A stretch of DNA of 64,000 nucleotides from Desulfomicrobium orale DSM 12838 (GCF_001553625.1 NZ_CP014230.1:1-64000); one strand, 5' to 3'; positions 53,611-62,279 are shown, numbered from the stretch's first letter. Notes: generated from the letters alone by a model not told the origin. Made by a program: numbers and translations.

Positions 53611-54780
53611 ATGAACGAACCCCTCATCCAAATCCGCAATCTGTCCAAGTCCTTCGGCGGGCGCGTCATCCTGAAGGATACCTCGCTGGACATCCGGCGC
53701 AACGAAATCACGGCCATCATCGGCAAGAGCGGCGTGGGCAAAAGCGTTCTGGTCAAGCATATCATCGGCCTAATCGAACCCGACGCCGGGGATATCGTGT
53801 TCGACGGACAGTCCTACGCCGCCTCGGGCCGCAAAGCCCTGGCCCGGATCAAGGACAGATGCAGCTACATGTTCCAGCACAACGCCCTTTTCGACTCCCT
53901 GACCGTGTTCGAAAATGTCGCTCTGCCCCTGCGGGAAAAGGGACGCATCCGCAAAGAGGAGCTGGAGCGGCGGGTCAGAGCCCGCATCGCACAGCTGGAG
54001 CTCACGGAAGTGGCGCAGATGTATCCCAGGGAAATTTCCGGCGGCATGCAGAAACGCGTGGCTCTGGCCCGGGCCCTGATCACCGAACCGGAGATCATCT
54101 TTTTCGACGAACCCACCACCGGCCTGGACCCCCTCCGGAAAAAGGCCGTTTTTTCCATGATCCACCGCTACCACCGGGAATTCAACTTCACGGCGGTCAT
54201 CATCACCCACGACATCCCGGACATTTTTTACATCGCCCACGCCGTGCACATTCTGGAGGACGGCAAAATCGTCTTTTCCGGAGATCCCGTCACTCTGGAA
54301 CAGTCCGCCTCGCCGGAACTCTATGTGTACACCCACGGACACGAAATGCTCGTGGATGACCTGACGGGCCTGCGCAACAGGCCGTCTCTGGCGCGTCTGG
54401 TGGAAAACGGCGCCCCGATGGAGCTGACGGTCATCCATCTCCGCGGCCTGCGGCGCCTCACGGATTTCCGGGGGAACCTTCTGGGACACACTCTGGTGGA
54501 AAAAATCGCCTCCTTCATACGCCGGGAACTGGGCCGCGCGGCGGGCCTTTATTCGCGGGAAACCATTGTCATTGCCGCCGGAAAAGACGATGACGCCGAA
54601 GGCGTGGCAAAACTCGGACGTTTTCTGGAAAGCCCGGCTCTGCGCCGTTTCAGCGAAGAATACGACCTTGAAATATCCCTGAGCGCCCACCGGGCGAAAC
54701 CCGGCGGCCTGCCGGAACTCTGGGACCGCCTCGCCCGCATGGAAAACGAACCGGCGATCCCGACAGGACACCATATATGA
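53611..54780 (+). CDS. mlaF: Mla ABC transporter ATPase MlaF with degenerate GGDEF-like C-terminal domain
   Basis: The 389-residue protein is about 120 residues longer than usual MlaF (about 270). The ATPase (1-245) is complete: Walker A GKSGVGKSV at 38-46, a signature in EISGGMQKRVALARAL at 141-156, Walker B EIIFFDEPTTGLDP and the THDIPD switch histidine at 200. The extra part (249-362) has a GGDEF-like layout: DDLTGLRNR at 249-257, LLGHTLVEKIASFIRREL at 290-307, LYSRETIVI at 313-321 where RYGGDEFVV would be, and YDLEISLSAH. All diguanylate-cyclase active-site residues are lost, so catalysis is unlikely. Start: ATG 53611; a GTG at 53605 would add two codons. It couples to mlaE and mlaD. Confidence 0.93.
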   Translation: MNEPLIQIRNLSKSFGGRVILKDTSLDIRRNEITAIIGKSGVGKSVLVKHIIGLIEPDAGDIVFDGQSYAASGRKALARIKDRCSYMFQHNALFDSLTVFENVALPLREKGRIRKEELERRVRARIAQLELTEVAQMYPREISGGMQKRVALARALITEPEIIFFDEPTTGLDPLRKKAVFSMIHRYHREFNFTAVIITHDIPDIFYIAHAVHILEDGKIVFSGDPVTLEQSASPELYVYTHGHEMLVDDLTGLRNRPSLARLVENGAPMELTVIHLRGLRRLTDFRGNLLGHTLVEKIASFIRRELGRAAGLYSRETIVIAAGKDDDAEGVAKLGRFLESPALRRFSEEYDLEISLSAHRAKPGGLPELWDRLARMENEPAIPTGHHI

Positions 54781-55235
54781 AAGCGAACTCCATCTCACTG
54801 CACGCGTCCGTGGGTCTTTTTCTGCTCATCGGCCTGGCCTGCACGGCGTATCTGTCGCTGACCCTGGCCAACACCGCCTTTCTCTCGGGCGGACACTACA
54901 CCCTCACAGCCAGATTCGCGGCCGTGAACGGCCTGCGCCCCGGCAGCAACGTGGAAATATCCGGGGTGCATGTGGGCAAGGTCACGGATATTTCCCTCGA
55001 ACCGGAACTCTTTCAGGCCGTGGTCACCATGCAGGTGCGTGACACCGTGCCCGTGCCTTCCGACTCCACGGCCGTCATCAAGACCAGCGGCCTGATCGGC
55101 GACAGGTACATCAGCATCATCCCCGGCGGCGACGACTCCACTCTGGAAGACAGGGGTGTCATCCTGGACACGCAACCGGCCGTCGATATTGAGGAACTCA
55201 TCTCCAAATACGTTTTCGGAAGTGTAACCAAATGA
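54777..55235 (+). CDS. mlaD: Mla transporter substrate-binding subunit MlaD
   Basis: The 152-residue protein has one N-terminal transmembrane helix (about 10-30) and a single MCE domain (about 38-118; FAAVNGLRPGSNVEISGVHVGKV and the loop DTVPVPSDSTAVIKTSGLIGDRYISIIPGG). It forms a hexameric ring on MlaE in the periplasm. The C-terminal tail is short. It overlaps mlaF by 4 bp and mlaC by 4 bp. Confidence 0.95.
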   Translation: MKANSISLHASVGLFLLIGLACTAYLSLTLANTAFLSGGHYTLTARFAAVNGLRPGSNVEISGVHVGKVTDISLEPELFQAVVTMQVRDTVPVPSDSTAVIKTSGLIGDRYISIIPGGDDSTLEDRGVILDTQPAVDIEELISKYVFGSVTK

Positions 55236-55852
55236 AATGCCTTATCTCATCAGACATCTCCGGCCATGGCGGCCGGAAACTGCTCGGCGCGGCACTGTCC
55301 CTTCTGCTGCTGCCCGCTCTGGCCCTGGCCCAGACCTCGCCCACGGACTATGTCCGGACCAATGTGGACGCCGTGCTGGCCGTGCTGAACAACCCGGAAT
55401 ATGCCGGAAACCAGGAGCTGAAGGTCCAGCAGATCGCGCTTCTGGCCGACAGCTTCTTCGACGCCCAGGAATTGTCCAAACGCGCCCTGGGCCAGTACTG
55501 GAAGATTTTCCGGGAAGATCAGCGCCGGGAATTCCAGGAGCTTTTCGTGGATCTGCTCAAGAGCACCTACCTGAAAAAAACGGCGCTCTATAACAACGAA
55601 AAAGTCATCTATGACCGGGAAACGCTGAAATCCGACACGCTGGCCGAGGTGCATACCACCCTGACTTCGCCCAAGCTGTCCGTCCCCGTTGTCTATTTTC
55701 TGATCAAACGCGACGGAAAATGGGGCGTGTACGACGTGGCCGTGGAAAACGTGAGTCTGGTCAGGAATTACCGTTCGCAGTTCCAGAGCATACTGCAGAA
55801 CAATTCCCCCGATCAGCTCATGGGCATCCTGAGGGAGAAAACGCATGAATAA
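55232..55852 (+). CDS. mlaC: Periplasmic phospholipid carrier MlaC
   Basis: The 206-residue protein has a signal peptide after a short polar start (LLGAALSLLLLPALALA). The MlaC/Ttg2 fold follows: LADSFFDAQELSKRALGQYWKIFREDQRREFQELFVDLLKSTYLKKTALY, then VPVVYFLIKRDGKWGVYDVAVENVSLVRNYRSQFQSIL. It carries phospholipids between MlaA at the outer membrane and MlaFED. It overlaps mlaA by 8 bp. Confidence 0.94.
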   Translation: MKCLISSDISGHGGRKLLGAALSLLLLPALALAQTSPTDYVRTNVDAVLAVLNNPEYAGNQELKVQQIALLADSFFDAQELSKRALGQYWKIFREDQRREFQELFVDLLKSTYLKKTALYNNEKVIYDRETLKSDTLAEVHTTLTSPKLSVPVVYFLIKRDGKWGVYDVAVENVSLVRNYRSQFQSILQNNSPDQLMGILREKTHE

Positions 55853-56573
55853 AGGCTTCATCGCCGCCCTGCTGATTCTGTGCCTTTTTGCCGGAGCCTG
55901 CGCCGGTAGAAAAGCTCCGGACCCGTCCATGGACGCCTCGGAAGACGATTTTCTCATGGAAGACGGGCCGGCCCAGCCCGACAGCCTGGAAAAGTTCAAC
56001 CGGGGAGCTTTCGCCTTCAACGACGGCGTCATCACCCATGTTTTCACACCGGTGAACGATGTGTACACTGGCCTGTTTCCTCAGGATTTCCGCAACGGCT
56101 TCGGCAATTTCCACAGAAATCTGGGGTATCCCGCGCGGCTGGTGAATTCTCTCCTCCAGTTCAAGCTGGACAAGGCCGCCAAGGAAACCGCCGCCTTTGT
56201 CCTGAACACGTTCTTCGGCATGGGAGGTCTGTTCAACGTGGCCAAGGGCGTTCCGGCCCTCAAGACCTCTCCCGAGGACTTCGGCCAGACCCTGGCCTTT
56301 TACGGAGTGGGACACGGCTCCTATCTGGTCCTGCCTCTTCTGGGGCCGTCCTCCCTGCGGGATGCGGCGGGCTCGGCGGTGGACATGGTTCTGCATCCGC
56401 GCTTCTGGATACGGCCCGACGGCCTGAGCTACGGTCTGGCCGCCCACGAGAAAACCAACCAGCTTTCGGCCATTCTGCCCGTCTACCAGTCCATGAAGGC
56501 CGAATCCCTGGACCAGTACACCGGCATGAAGGACGTTTATTTTCAGCACAGAAACACGCTGGAGTCGCAATGA
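55845..56573 (+). CDS. mlaA: Outer-membrane phospholipid transporter MlaA (VacJ)
   Basis: The 242-residue lipoprotein has a lipobox (LCLFAGACAG) and the MlaA family core: DSLEKFNRGAFAFNDGVITHVFTPVNDVYTGLFPQDFRNGFGNFHRNLGYPARLVNSLLQFKLDKAAKE, then RFVLNTFFGMGGL-type motif and GPSSLRDAAG. MlaA forms a ring in the inner leaflet of the outer membrane and removes surface phospholipids. Its position at the end of mlaEFDC places the whole pathway in one operon, whereas E. coli encodes mlaA elsewhere. Confidence 0.95.
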   Translation: MNKGFIAALLILCLFAGACAGRKAPDPSMDASEDDFLMEDGPAQPDSLEKFNRGAFAFNDGVITHVFTPVNDVYTGLFPQDFRNGFGNFHRNLGYPARLVNSLLQFKLDKAAKETAAFVLNTFFGMGGLFNVAKGVPALKTSPEDFGQTLAFYGVGHGSYLVLPLLGPSSLRDAAGSAVDMVLHPRFWIRPDGLSYGLAAHEKTNQLSAILPVYQSMKAESLDQYTGMKDVYFQHRNTLESQ

Positions 56574-56613
56574 CCGCCCGCGCGTCGGACGGTACGAAAC
56601 AACCGGAGGCAAC

Positions 56614-56847
56614 ATGCCGGAAAAAAAGACCCTGATCGAACTGGAAGAACGCCGCCAGACCTACATGGCGGGCATGCTGCTCAAGGAAGTCGCCGCGGCC
56701 CTGTCCCGGCGCGAGCTGGAAATATGCGCCGACGGGCAGACGTATATGCTGGCCGTTCCCGCCCATGTGGATGTGGAGTATTCCGTGAAGCAGAAGCTAG
56801 GCGAGGGCAAAACCAAGCTGGAAATAGAAATCAGCTGGAAATCCTGA
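56614..56847 (+). CDS. Amphi-Trp domain protein
   Basis: The 77-residue soluble protein has the amphi-Trp pattern: TLIELEERRQTYMAGMLLKEVAAALSRRELEICADGQTYMLAVPAHVDVEYSVKQKLGEGKTKLEIEISW ending in a tryptophan. The domain is small, alpha/beta, of unknown function and widespread in archaea and anaerobic bacteria. CCGGAGGCAAC precedes the ATG. It follows mlaA by 40 bp on the same strand and precedes the riboswitch, but a functional link to either is not evident. Confidence 0.85.
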   Translation: MPEKKTLIELEERRQTYMAGMLLKEVAAALSRRELEICADGQTYMLAVPAHVDVEYSVKQKLGEGKTKLEIEISWKS

Positions 56848-56974
56848 ATTCCGGGGCCGGGCTCCCGGCCCTCTCTCCCGCCCCAAAAGCCGCCCCCGCC
56901 GGAAATACCGGGGGCACGGCGTATCTTTCCTTCTCCTCTTCCCGGCATTGACAGGACTTAAAACCGGCGGCTAG

Positions 56975-57150
56975 CTTTGCCGCGCTTCGGATGCCCTGGC
57001 GCTTAAAAGGGAATCCCGTGCGAATCGGGAGCGGACCCGCCGCCGTAAGTTTCATGCAGGCCATCCCCCTTGCTGTCCACTGGGCCAGAGCCCGGGAAGG
57101 ACGGGGATGGTGAAACGAGCCGGAAGACCTGTCCGAAGACCTGTCATTGT
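56975..57150 (+). ncRNA. Cobalamin (AdoCbl-type) riboswitch
   Basis: The order of conserved blocks matches the B12 riboswitch: GGATGCCCTGGCGC, GGGAATCCCGTGCGAATCGGGAGCGGACCCGCCGCCG, then CCACTGGGCC and the B12 box AGCCGGAAGACCTG at 57119-57132. A 12-bp segment of the box is tandemly repeated (GAAGACCTGTCC then GAAGACCTGTCA, 57123-57146). It lies 160 bp upstream of cbiK and should repress it when cobalamin is plentiful. CCTGT at 57203-57207 could pair with ACAGG at 57228-57232 to hide a ribosome-binding site, which suggests translational control. Confidence 0.93.
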
Positions 57151-57239
57151 CCGTGACGCGGCCAACGGGGGTCTTGGTGCGCCGTCTCAAGGGAGTCTTC
57201 CCGCCTGTTCATCATCGCCCCCGCCAGACAGGAGGACTC

Positions 57240-57302
57240 ATGTTCAAAGCCTCGTGTGTTTGCGGATTTTCCACTTCTTTCTCCACGTTTCCCGCCCTGT
57301 AG
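57240..57302 (+). CDS. 20-codon leader frame in phase with cbiK, ended by TAG
   Basis: ATG at 57240 has a strong GACAGGAGG site and encodes MFKASCVCGFSTSFSTFPAL before TAG at 57300. The frame then continues Ala-Ala to the cbiK ATG at 57309 in the same phase. cbiK has no good ribosome-binding site of its own. The short frame could drive coupled translation, or be the N-terminal end of a CbiK reached by UAG read-through. A chance frame cannot be excluded. Confidence 0.4.
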   Translation: MFKASCVCGFSTSFSTFPAL

Positions 57303-57308
57303 GCCGCC

Positions 57309-58124
57309 ATGTCCAGCCATGTTACGACACAGTCGTCCAGAAACGGCCTGCTGCTGGCGGCCTTCGGAACCACGGTGCCGGAAGCCCGTTCGGCCTTGGG
57401 ACACATCGAAAAAAAGGCCGCCGAACGTTTTCCCTGCATGGAAATCCGCTGGGCCTACTCATCCCGGATCGTGCGCGGTCTCCTGGCCGAAGAAGGCATT
57501 ATCGTCGATTCCCCGGCCATGGCGCTGGCCCGCATGATGGACGACGGCTTCGCTCACGTGGCCGTGCAGTCCCTGCACACCATCCCCGGTGAGGAATTTC
57601 ACGCCCTGCACAAAACGGTGCAGGCGTTTTCCGGCATCCCCAAGGGCATGCGCACGGTGGTTCTGGGCCGTCCGCTGCTGTCCGAACCGGAGGATGTGGA
57701 AGCCTGTGCCAGAGCCATCCTGGCCAGTCTGCCGCCCGAACGCAAAAAAAACGAGGCCGTGGTGCTTCTGGGGCACGGCACCCGCCATCCGGCCAACATC
57801 TATTACCCCGGCCTGCAGCATTATCTGGACCGCATCGACCCGCTGGTGCTGGTGGGCACCGTGGAAGGCGTGCCTTCTCTGGAGGATGTACGCGAGCTGC
57901 TGAGGATGCGGCAGGCATCCAGAGTCTATCTTCAGCCGTTCATGGCTGTGGCCGGAGATCACGCCGTCAACGACATGGCCGGAGACGAGGAGGACAGCTG
58001 GAAATCCGTCCTCACGGCGGACGGTCTGGACTGCATTCCGGTCATGAAAGGTACGGCGGAATGCCCGGCTTTCATGGACATCTGGCTGGATCACCTTCAG
58101 GACGCGCTTGAACGGCTTCCATAG
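57309..58124 (+). CDS. cbiK: Sirohydrochlorin cobaltochelatase CbiK (anaerobic B12 pathway)
   Basis: The 271-residue chelatase inserts Co2+ (or possibly Fe2+ for sirohaem) into sirohydrochlorin. The N-terminal LLLAAFGTTVPEAR, the metal-ligand His in VQSLHTIPGEEFHAL and the second His in VVLLGHGTRHPAN match the CbiK family; the spacing fits the 260-300 residue form found in sulfate reducers. The location behind a cobalamin riboswitch confirms the B12 role. No signal peptide is present at this start, so it is a cytoplasmic form; a periplasmic form exists in some Desulfovibrio. A strong terminator follows. Confidence 0.95.
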   Translation: MSSHVTTQSSRNGLLLAAFGTTVPEARSALGHIEKKAAERFPCMEIRWAYSSRIVRGLLAEEGIIVDSPAMALARMMDDGFAHVAVQSLHTIPGEEFHALHKTVQAFSGIPKGMRTVVLGRPLLSEPEDVEACARAILASLPPERKKNEAVVLLGHGTRHPANIYYPGLQHYLDRIDPLVLVGTVEGVPSLEDVRELLRMRQASRVYLQPFMAVAGDHAVNDMAGDEEDSWKSVLTADGLDCIPVMKGTAECPAFMDIWLDHLQDALERLP

Positions 58125-58135
58125 AAGTATCGGCC

Positions 58136-58172
58136 GGGCGCGGCTTTCTCCATGAATGCCGCGCCCTTTTTT
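58136..58172 (+). terminator. Rho-independent terminator of cbiK
   Basis: GGGCGCGGC pairs with GCCGCGCCC around a 13-nt loop and is followed by TTTTTT. It starts 12 bases after the cbiK stop. Confidence 0.92.
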
Positions 58173-58360
58173 CCATCCGGTTCTTCCGCAAAACAAAGAG
58201 ATCAGGCTGACAAGAGTCGGAGCCGCCAAGGCGTATGGAAAACATCGGGCTGAGGCTCTATGGGGCTTGAACGCGGCCGATTTTTCCGCATCGGATCCAT
58301 GCCGCTCAATCCGGGGACCGGAACCGGCCCGCGATTTTGCCGAAAAATTATCCGCCAGAC

Positions 58361-59788
58361 TCAACCCATCGGCAGGAAGAGACTGGCCCGCAGGCCCGGC
58401 TCCGTGTTCTCAAGACGCACGAAACCGCCGTGGAGCTGGGCGACCTCGCGGACGAAATTAAGCCCCAGCCCCGTGCTTTTCTTGTCCGTGCCGGGCCGCC
58501 GCAAAGAAAAAAACTTCTCGAAGACCTTGTCCGCGTATTCCGCTTCGATACCCGGCCCGTCATCTTCCACGCTGACAACCAGACGGTCTTCCCCGCGCCG
58601 CGCCGTGATGCGGATACAGCCGCCGTCCGGACTGAAGTCGATGGCGTTCTGCACGAGATTGGCCAGGGCCTGATGCAGCAGAAACCGGTCTCCCGGCACG
58701 CTGCCCGCGCTGCCGGCCTCGCAGTGCGCCGTCATGTTCCGGCGGGACAGAAGCGGAGCCACGCCTTCCAGCACGCCGCGCAACAGGGATTCCACGGGAA
58801 CGGGCTCCCGTGATTCCAGTTCCCGCCGGTTTTCCAGGGCGGCCAGCTCCAGCATCCGTTCCACCAGATTCTGAATCCGGGCGGCCTCTGTGCGGATATT
58901 GCCCAGAAACGCGGTCCGGCGCTCGGCGGGCATATCTTCCGTGAGCAGTTCGGCCGCACCCATGATGGCTGAAAGAGGGCTTTTTATCTCGTGGGTCAGG
59001 GTCTGCACATAATGCTCCGCATACTTCTTCCCCTCCAGGGCCTCGCGCATGCTCTCCAGAGCCAGCCCCATGTCCCGCAATTCTGTTCCGCCCAGAGGCG
59101 GCAAGACGGCCCGTCCGCCCGTGCGCACCTGCTCGGCGTATCGGGTCAGACGAACCACGGGCCAGGTCAGCCAGACTGCCGCCAGAAGCGACAGCCCCAG
59201 AGCCGCGGCGCCCGCGGTAAACCACATGCGCAGCATACCCGGCCGCTCCTGCTCCAGCAGGGCGTTCACGTTGGTCGTAGGCTTCACCACGGTCAGCACG
59301 CCGGCCAGCTCCCCATGGACCATGACCGGAGAGGCCACGTGCAGCATGGAAGTGTCCGGATTGTCCGGGTCGGAGCGGGTGGACCGGGCCCCGTACTGTC
59401 CCCTCAGGGTCAGGGCCACATCCCGCCAGTTGGAATAGTCCGCCCCGGCGCTGCCGGGTCTTGCTGAATCAAAGACAATGCGTCCGGCCGCGTCGGTCAG
59501 GTACACATGCATGTCCACATCCGTCTTGGTGAAGTCGTAGATGCGGGCCGTAAAGGTGCGCCCCCGGACAGAGGCGAAGGCCCGGTCCAGATCCCCGGCC
59601 TTAAAATGTCCGGCCTCCATGGATGTGCCGATGAGCGCGGCCAGAATGTGAGCCTGATCCACCAGTACTTCTTCCACGTTTTCCACGAACAGCGTGCGCA
59701 ATTCCCCGAAGAAACGGCTGAGCGGATAGCTGAAGCAGACGGCCGTCAGCAGCACATAGGACAGAAAAATGCGCGCGCCGAGCTTCAT
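58361..59788 (-). CDS. creC: Sensor histidine kinase CreC
   Basis: The 475-residue kinase has one N-terminal helix (about 6-25), a periplasmic sensor (about 26-190; VYLTDAAGRIVFDSARPG), a second helix (about 195-215) and HAMP. The H-box YVQTLTHEIKSPLSAI carries the phospho-accepting His. The ATPase boxes follow: N (LANLVQNAIDFS), G1 (VEDDGPGIEAEY) and G2 (STGLGLNFVREVAQLHGG). The periplasmic motif and pairing with CreB fit CreC of E. coli, which responds to fermentation growth in that host. Its start overlaps the creB stop by 4 bp. No creD is found. Confidence 0.87.
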   Translation of the reverse strand: MKLGARIFLSYVLLTAVCFSYPLSRFFGELRTLFVENVEEVLVDQAHILAALIGTSMEAGHFKAGDLDRAFASVRGRTFTARIYDFTKTDVDMHVYLTDAAGRIVFDSARPGSAGADYSNWRDVALTLRGQYGARSTRSDPDNPDTSMLHVASPVMVHGELAGVLTVVKPTTNVNALLEQERPGMLRMWFTAGAAALGLSLLAAVWLTWPVVRLTRYAEQVRTGGRAVLPPLGGTELRDMGLALESMREALEGKKYAEHYVQTLTHEIKSPLSAIMGAAELLTEDMPAERRTAFLGNIRTEAARIQNLVERMLELAALENRRELESREPVPVESLLRGVLEGVAPLLSRRNMTAHCEAGSAGSVPGDRFLLHQALANLVQNAIDFSPDGGCIRITARRGEDRLVVSVEDDGPGIEAEYADKVFEKFFSLRRPGTDKKSTGLGLNFVREVAQLHGGFVRLENTEPGLRASLFLPMG

Positions 59789-60459
59789 GCTTCCTCCCGC
59801 AGGGCGTAGCCGCTGCCCCGATGGGTGACGATGGCTTCCCGATCCGGCGCGATCCGGCGCAGTTTGGCCCGGATGTTCTTGATGTGTGCGTCCACCGCAC
59901 GGTCCAGGCTGGTTTCCGGCGAATCCCAGACCAGATCCATGAGCCGTTCTCTGGAAAAGACCTGTCCCGGACTGCGGATCAGGGTTTTCAGAATCTCGTA
60001 TTCATAGCGTGAAAGCTCCAGACCCTGCCCGAAATAGGCAATCCTCCGGCGGTTTTCATCCACGGCCCACATGCCGGAAGACGCGGAACGGGGCGCTCCC
60101 GCCCGGCGCAGCACGGCCTTGACCCGGGCCGAGACCTCGCGCGGACTGAAGGGCTTGACGATGTAGTCATCCCCGCCGATCTCAAGACCGACCACACGGT
60201 CGATCTCGTGCCCTCTGGCCGTGAGAAAGATGACCGGCACATCGCTTTCCCGCCGGATGGCCGAGCACAGCTCAAAACCGCTCATGTCCGGCAGACCCAC
60301 GTCCAGCAGGACCAGCTCCGGAGTCATCCGCTCCATGTCCGCCAGAGCGGAGCGGCCGTCGAGGTAGCGGGAGGTGACGAAACCTTCGGTTTCCAGGGCG
60401 TACTGGATGGCGTCGGCAATGGCCGGTTCGTCGTCCACGATGAAGATATGGGCGGGCAT
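59785..60459 (-). CDS. creB: Response regulator CreB
   Basis: The 224-residue OmpR-type regulator has the receiver acidic pocket (IFIVDDEPAIAD), the phospho-accepting Asp in LVLLDVGLPDMSGFE, Thr in IFLTARGHEIDRVVG and Lys in DDYIVKPFSP. The winged-helix DNA-binding domain follows (LSRYEYEILKTLIRSPGQVFSRERLMDLVW ... DAHIKNIRAKLR). It is activated by CreC. The start at 60459 (MPAHIFIVDDEP) has GGAG seven bases upstream; the frame is open 26 codons further without family sequence. creB and creC overlap. Confidence 0.9.
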   Translation of the reverse strand: MPAHIFIVDDEPAIADAIQYALETEGFVTSRYLDGRSALADMERMTPELVLLDVGLPDMSGFELCSAIRRESDVPVIFLTARGHEIDRVVGLEIGGDDYIVKPFSPREVSARVKAVLRRAGAPRSASSGMWAVDENRRRIAYFGQGLELSRYEYEILKTLIRSPGQVFSRERLMDLVWDSPETSLDRAVDAHIKNIRAKLRRIAPDREAIVTHRGSGYALREEA

Positions 60460-60899
60460 GGCAGGCTCCGGATGCGATGATGAGAGAGCGGGCGGCAGGG
60501 CCAGTCCTGCTGCGGATGGGAGGTGACTTTCCCGCACATGCGGTGTTTTTGCAATGTTTGGCGGCGGGAAACCGCTCCGAACTCAAAGTACGAAGAAACG
60601 ACGCGAACTGGCTTTGGGAGTGTACAGCCCAGAGCACGGCACACGCTCCGTTCCGCTGCCGGCGGAAATAAAAACCGCGTTTGAAAGCCGCACTCCTTCA
60701 GACTATATGACCTCCTGCCGTCGGTCTTCGTCTGTTCAGGCCGCCCATGCCCTGTGGCTTCCGGCGGTCTGCTGTCTTTTCCGGAGCGGATCGCCCCCTT
60801 GACCTCGGCCGGATTCGGAGAAAAGAAGCACCGGACCGGGACGGAACTCCATGTTTCCTGTTCCCCGACGGCTCTTCGCAGTAATCAGCAAGGAATCGC
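60460..60899. other. Intergenic stretch between creB and purF
   Basis: 440 bp separating divergent genes; the creB and purF promoters must lie here. I see no gene, repeat or known RNA. No purR-like operator or PRPP/guanine riboswitch is recognised ahead of purF. Confidence 0.5.
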
Positions 60900-62276
60900 A
60901 TGAAAAAAGAAGAATGCGGACTTTTCGGCATTTACGGCCACCCCGAGGCGGCCCGCATGACCTATTTCGGTCTTTACGCCCTCCAGCACCGGGGACAGGA
61001 AAGCGCGGGTATCGTCACCTGGGACGGCCAAGGCATCCGCGAGCAGCGCGGCATGGGCCTGGTCCACGATGTCTTCCAGGAGCATCATCTCTCCCGCCAG
61101 CTCAAAGGCGACGTGGCCGTGGGTCATGTGCGCTACGCCACCACGGGCGCATCCCTTCTGCGCAACGCCCAGCCCTTCCGGGTCATGTACAAGGGCATGC
61201 ATATGGCTCTGGCCCACAACGGCAATCTGGTGAACACCGCCGAACTGCGCGAGGAACTGGAAAATCAGGGCACCATTTTTCAGACCTCCATGGACAGCGA
61301 GGTCATCATGCATCTGGTGGCCAAACACATGAACGGCGGCACGCCCGAAGAGGCCGTGACCAAGGCCTGTTCCCGCATCAAGGGCGCATTTGCCCTGCTT
61401 TTCCTGATTAACCGGAAGCTCATTGCCGTGCGCGACCCGTGGGGCATCCGTCCTCTGGCTCTGGGCCGGGTGGGTGACGCCTATGTCCTGGCCTCGGAAA
61501 CCTGCGCCTTCGACCTGATCGAAGCCGAACATTTGCGGGACCTCGAGCCCGGCGAAATGCTGGTCATCGAGGATGGGCGCATGACCACCCTGCCCTGCAT
61601 CGAGCCTGCCGCCCGGCAGAGCGCGTGCATCTTCGAGCTCATCTATTTCGCCCGCCCGGATTCTCTGGTCTTCGGGCATGACACCTACAGCACGCGCAAG
61701 ACCATGGGCCAGATTCTGGCCCGCGAATCCCCGGTGGAAGCGGATTTCGTCATGCCCTTCCCCGATTCCGGCGTATACGCCGCCGTGGGCTACTCGCAGC
61801 AGTCCGGCCTGCCCTTCGAAGCCTGCATGATCCGCAACCATTACGTCGGCCGGACCTTCATCCAGCCCACTCAGGACATGCGCGACTTTTCCGTGCGCAT
61901 GAAACTGAACCCCGTGCGGAGCATGATCAAAGGCAAGCGGGTCATCATCGTGGAGGACTCCATCGTACGCGGCACCACCATCCGCACCAGGGTCAAGCAG
62001 CTGCGCGAACTGGGGGCCAGGGAAATTCACATGCGCGTGAGCTGTCCGCCCATCCGCTACCCCTGTTTTTACGGCATTGATTTTTCCTCCAAGGGCGAAC
62101 TCATCGCGGCCAACCACTCCGTCGCCGACATCGGCCGCTATCTGGGGCTCGACAGCCTGCATTTCATCACTCTGGGCGGGCTGCTCAAGGCTGTGCGGGG
62201 ACCGGAGAACTTCTGTCTGGCCTGTTTCAACGGCGACTACCCGGTGCCGCCCGGCAGTCTTGCGGGCAAGGACTAG
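60900..62276 (+). CDS. purF: Amidophosphoribosyltransferase
   Basis: The 458-residue enzyme starts the purine pathway by making phosphoribosylamine from PRPP and glutamine. The glutaminase nucleophile is Cys6 in KEECGLFGIYG; the first five residues should be cleaved off. The PRPP loop VIIVEDSIVRGTTIRTRV is in the C-terminal half. Four cysteines later (CPPIRYPCFYG and the C-terminal CLACF) suggest a [4Fe-4S] cluster as in the Bacillus-type enzyme. A KdsD gene follows after 3 bp, linking purine and envelope genes in one transcript. Confidence 0.96.
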   Translation: MKKEECGLFGIYGHPEAARMTYFGLYALQHRGQESAGIVTWDGQGIREQRGMGLVHDVFQEHHLSRQLKGDVAVGHVRYATTGASLLRNAQPFRVMYKGMHMALAHNGNLVNTAELREELENQGTIFQTSMDSEVIMHLVAKHMNGGTPEEAVTKACSRIKGAFALLFLINRKLIAVRDPWGIRPLALGRVGDAYVLASETCAFDLIEAEHLRDLEPGEMLVIEDGRMTTLPCIEPAARQSACIFELIYFARPDSLVFGHDTYSTRKTMGQILARESPVEADFVMPFPDSGVYAAVGYSQQSGLPFEACMIRNHYVGRTFIQPTQDMRDFSVRMKLNPVRSMIKGKRVIIVEDSIVRGTTIRTRVKQLRELGAREIHMRVSCPPIRYPCFYGIDFSSKGELIAANHSVADIGRYLGLDSLHFITLGGLLKAVRGPENFCLACFNGDYPVPPGSLAGKD

Positions 62277-62279
62277 AAG

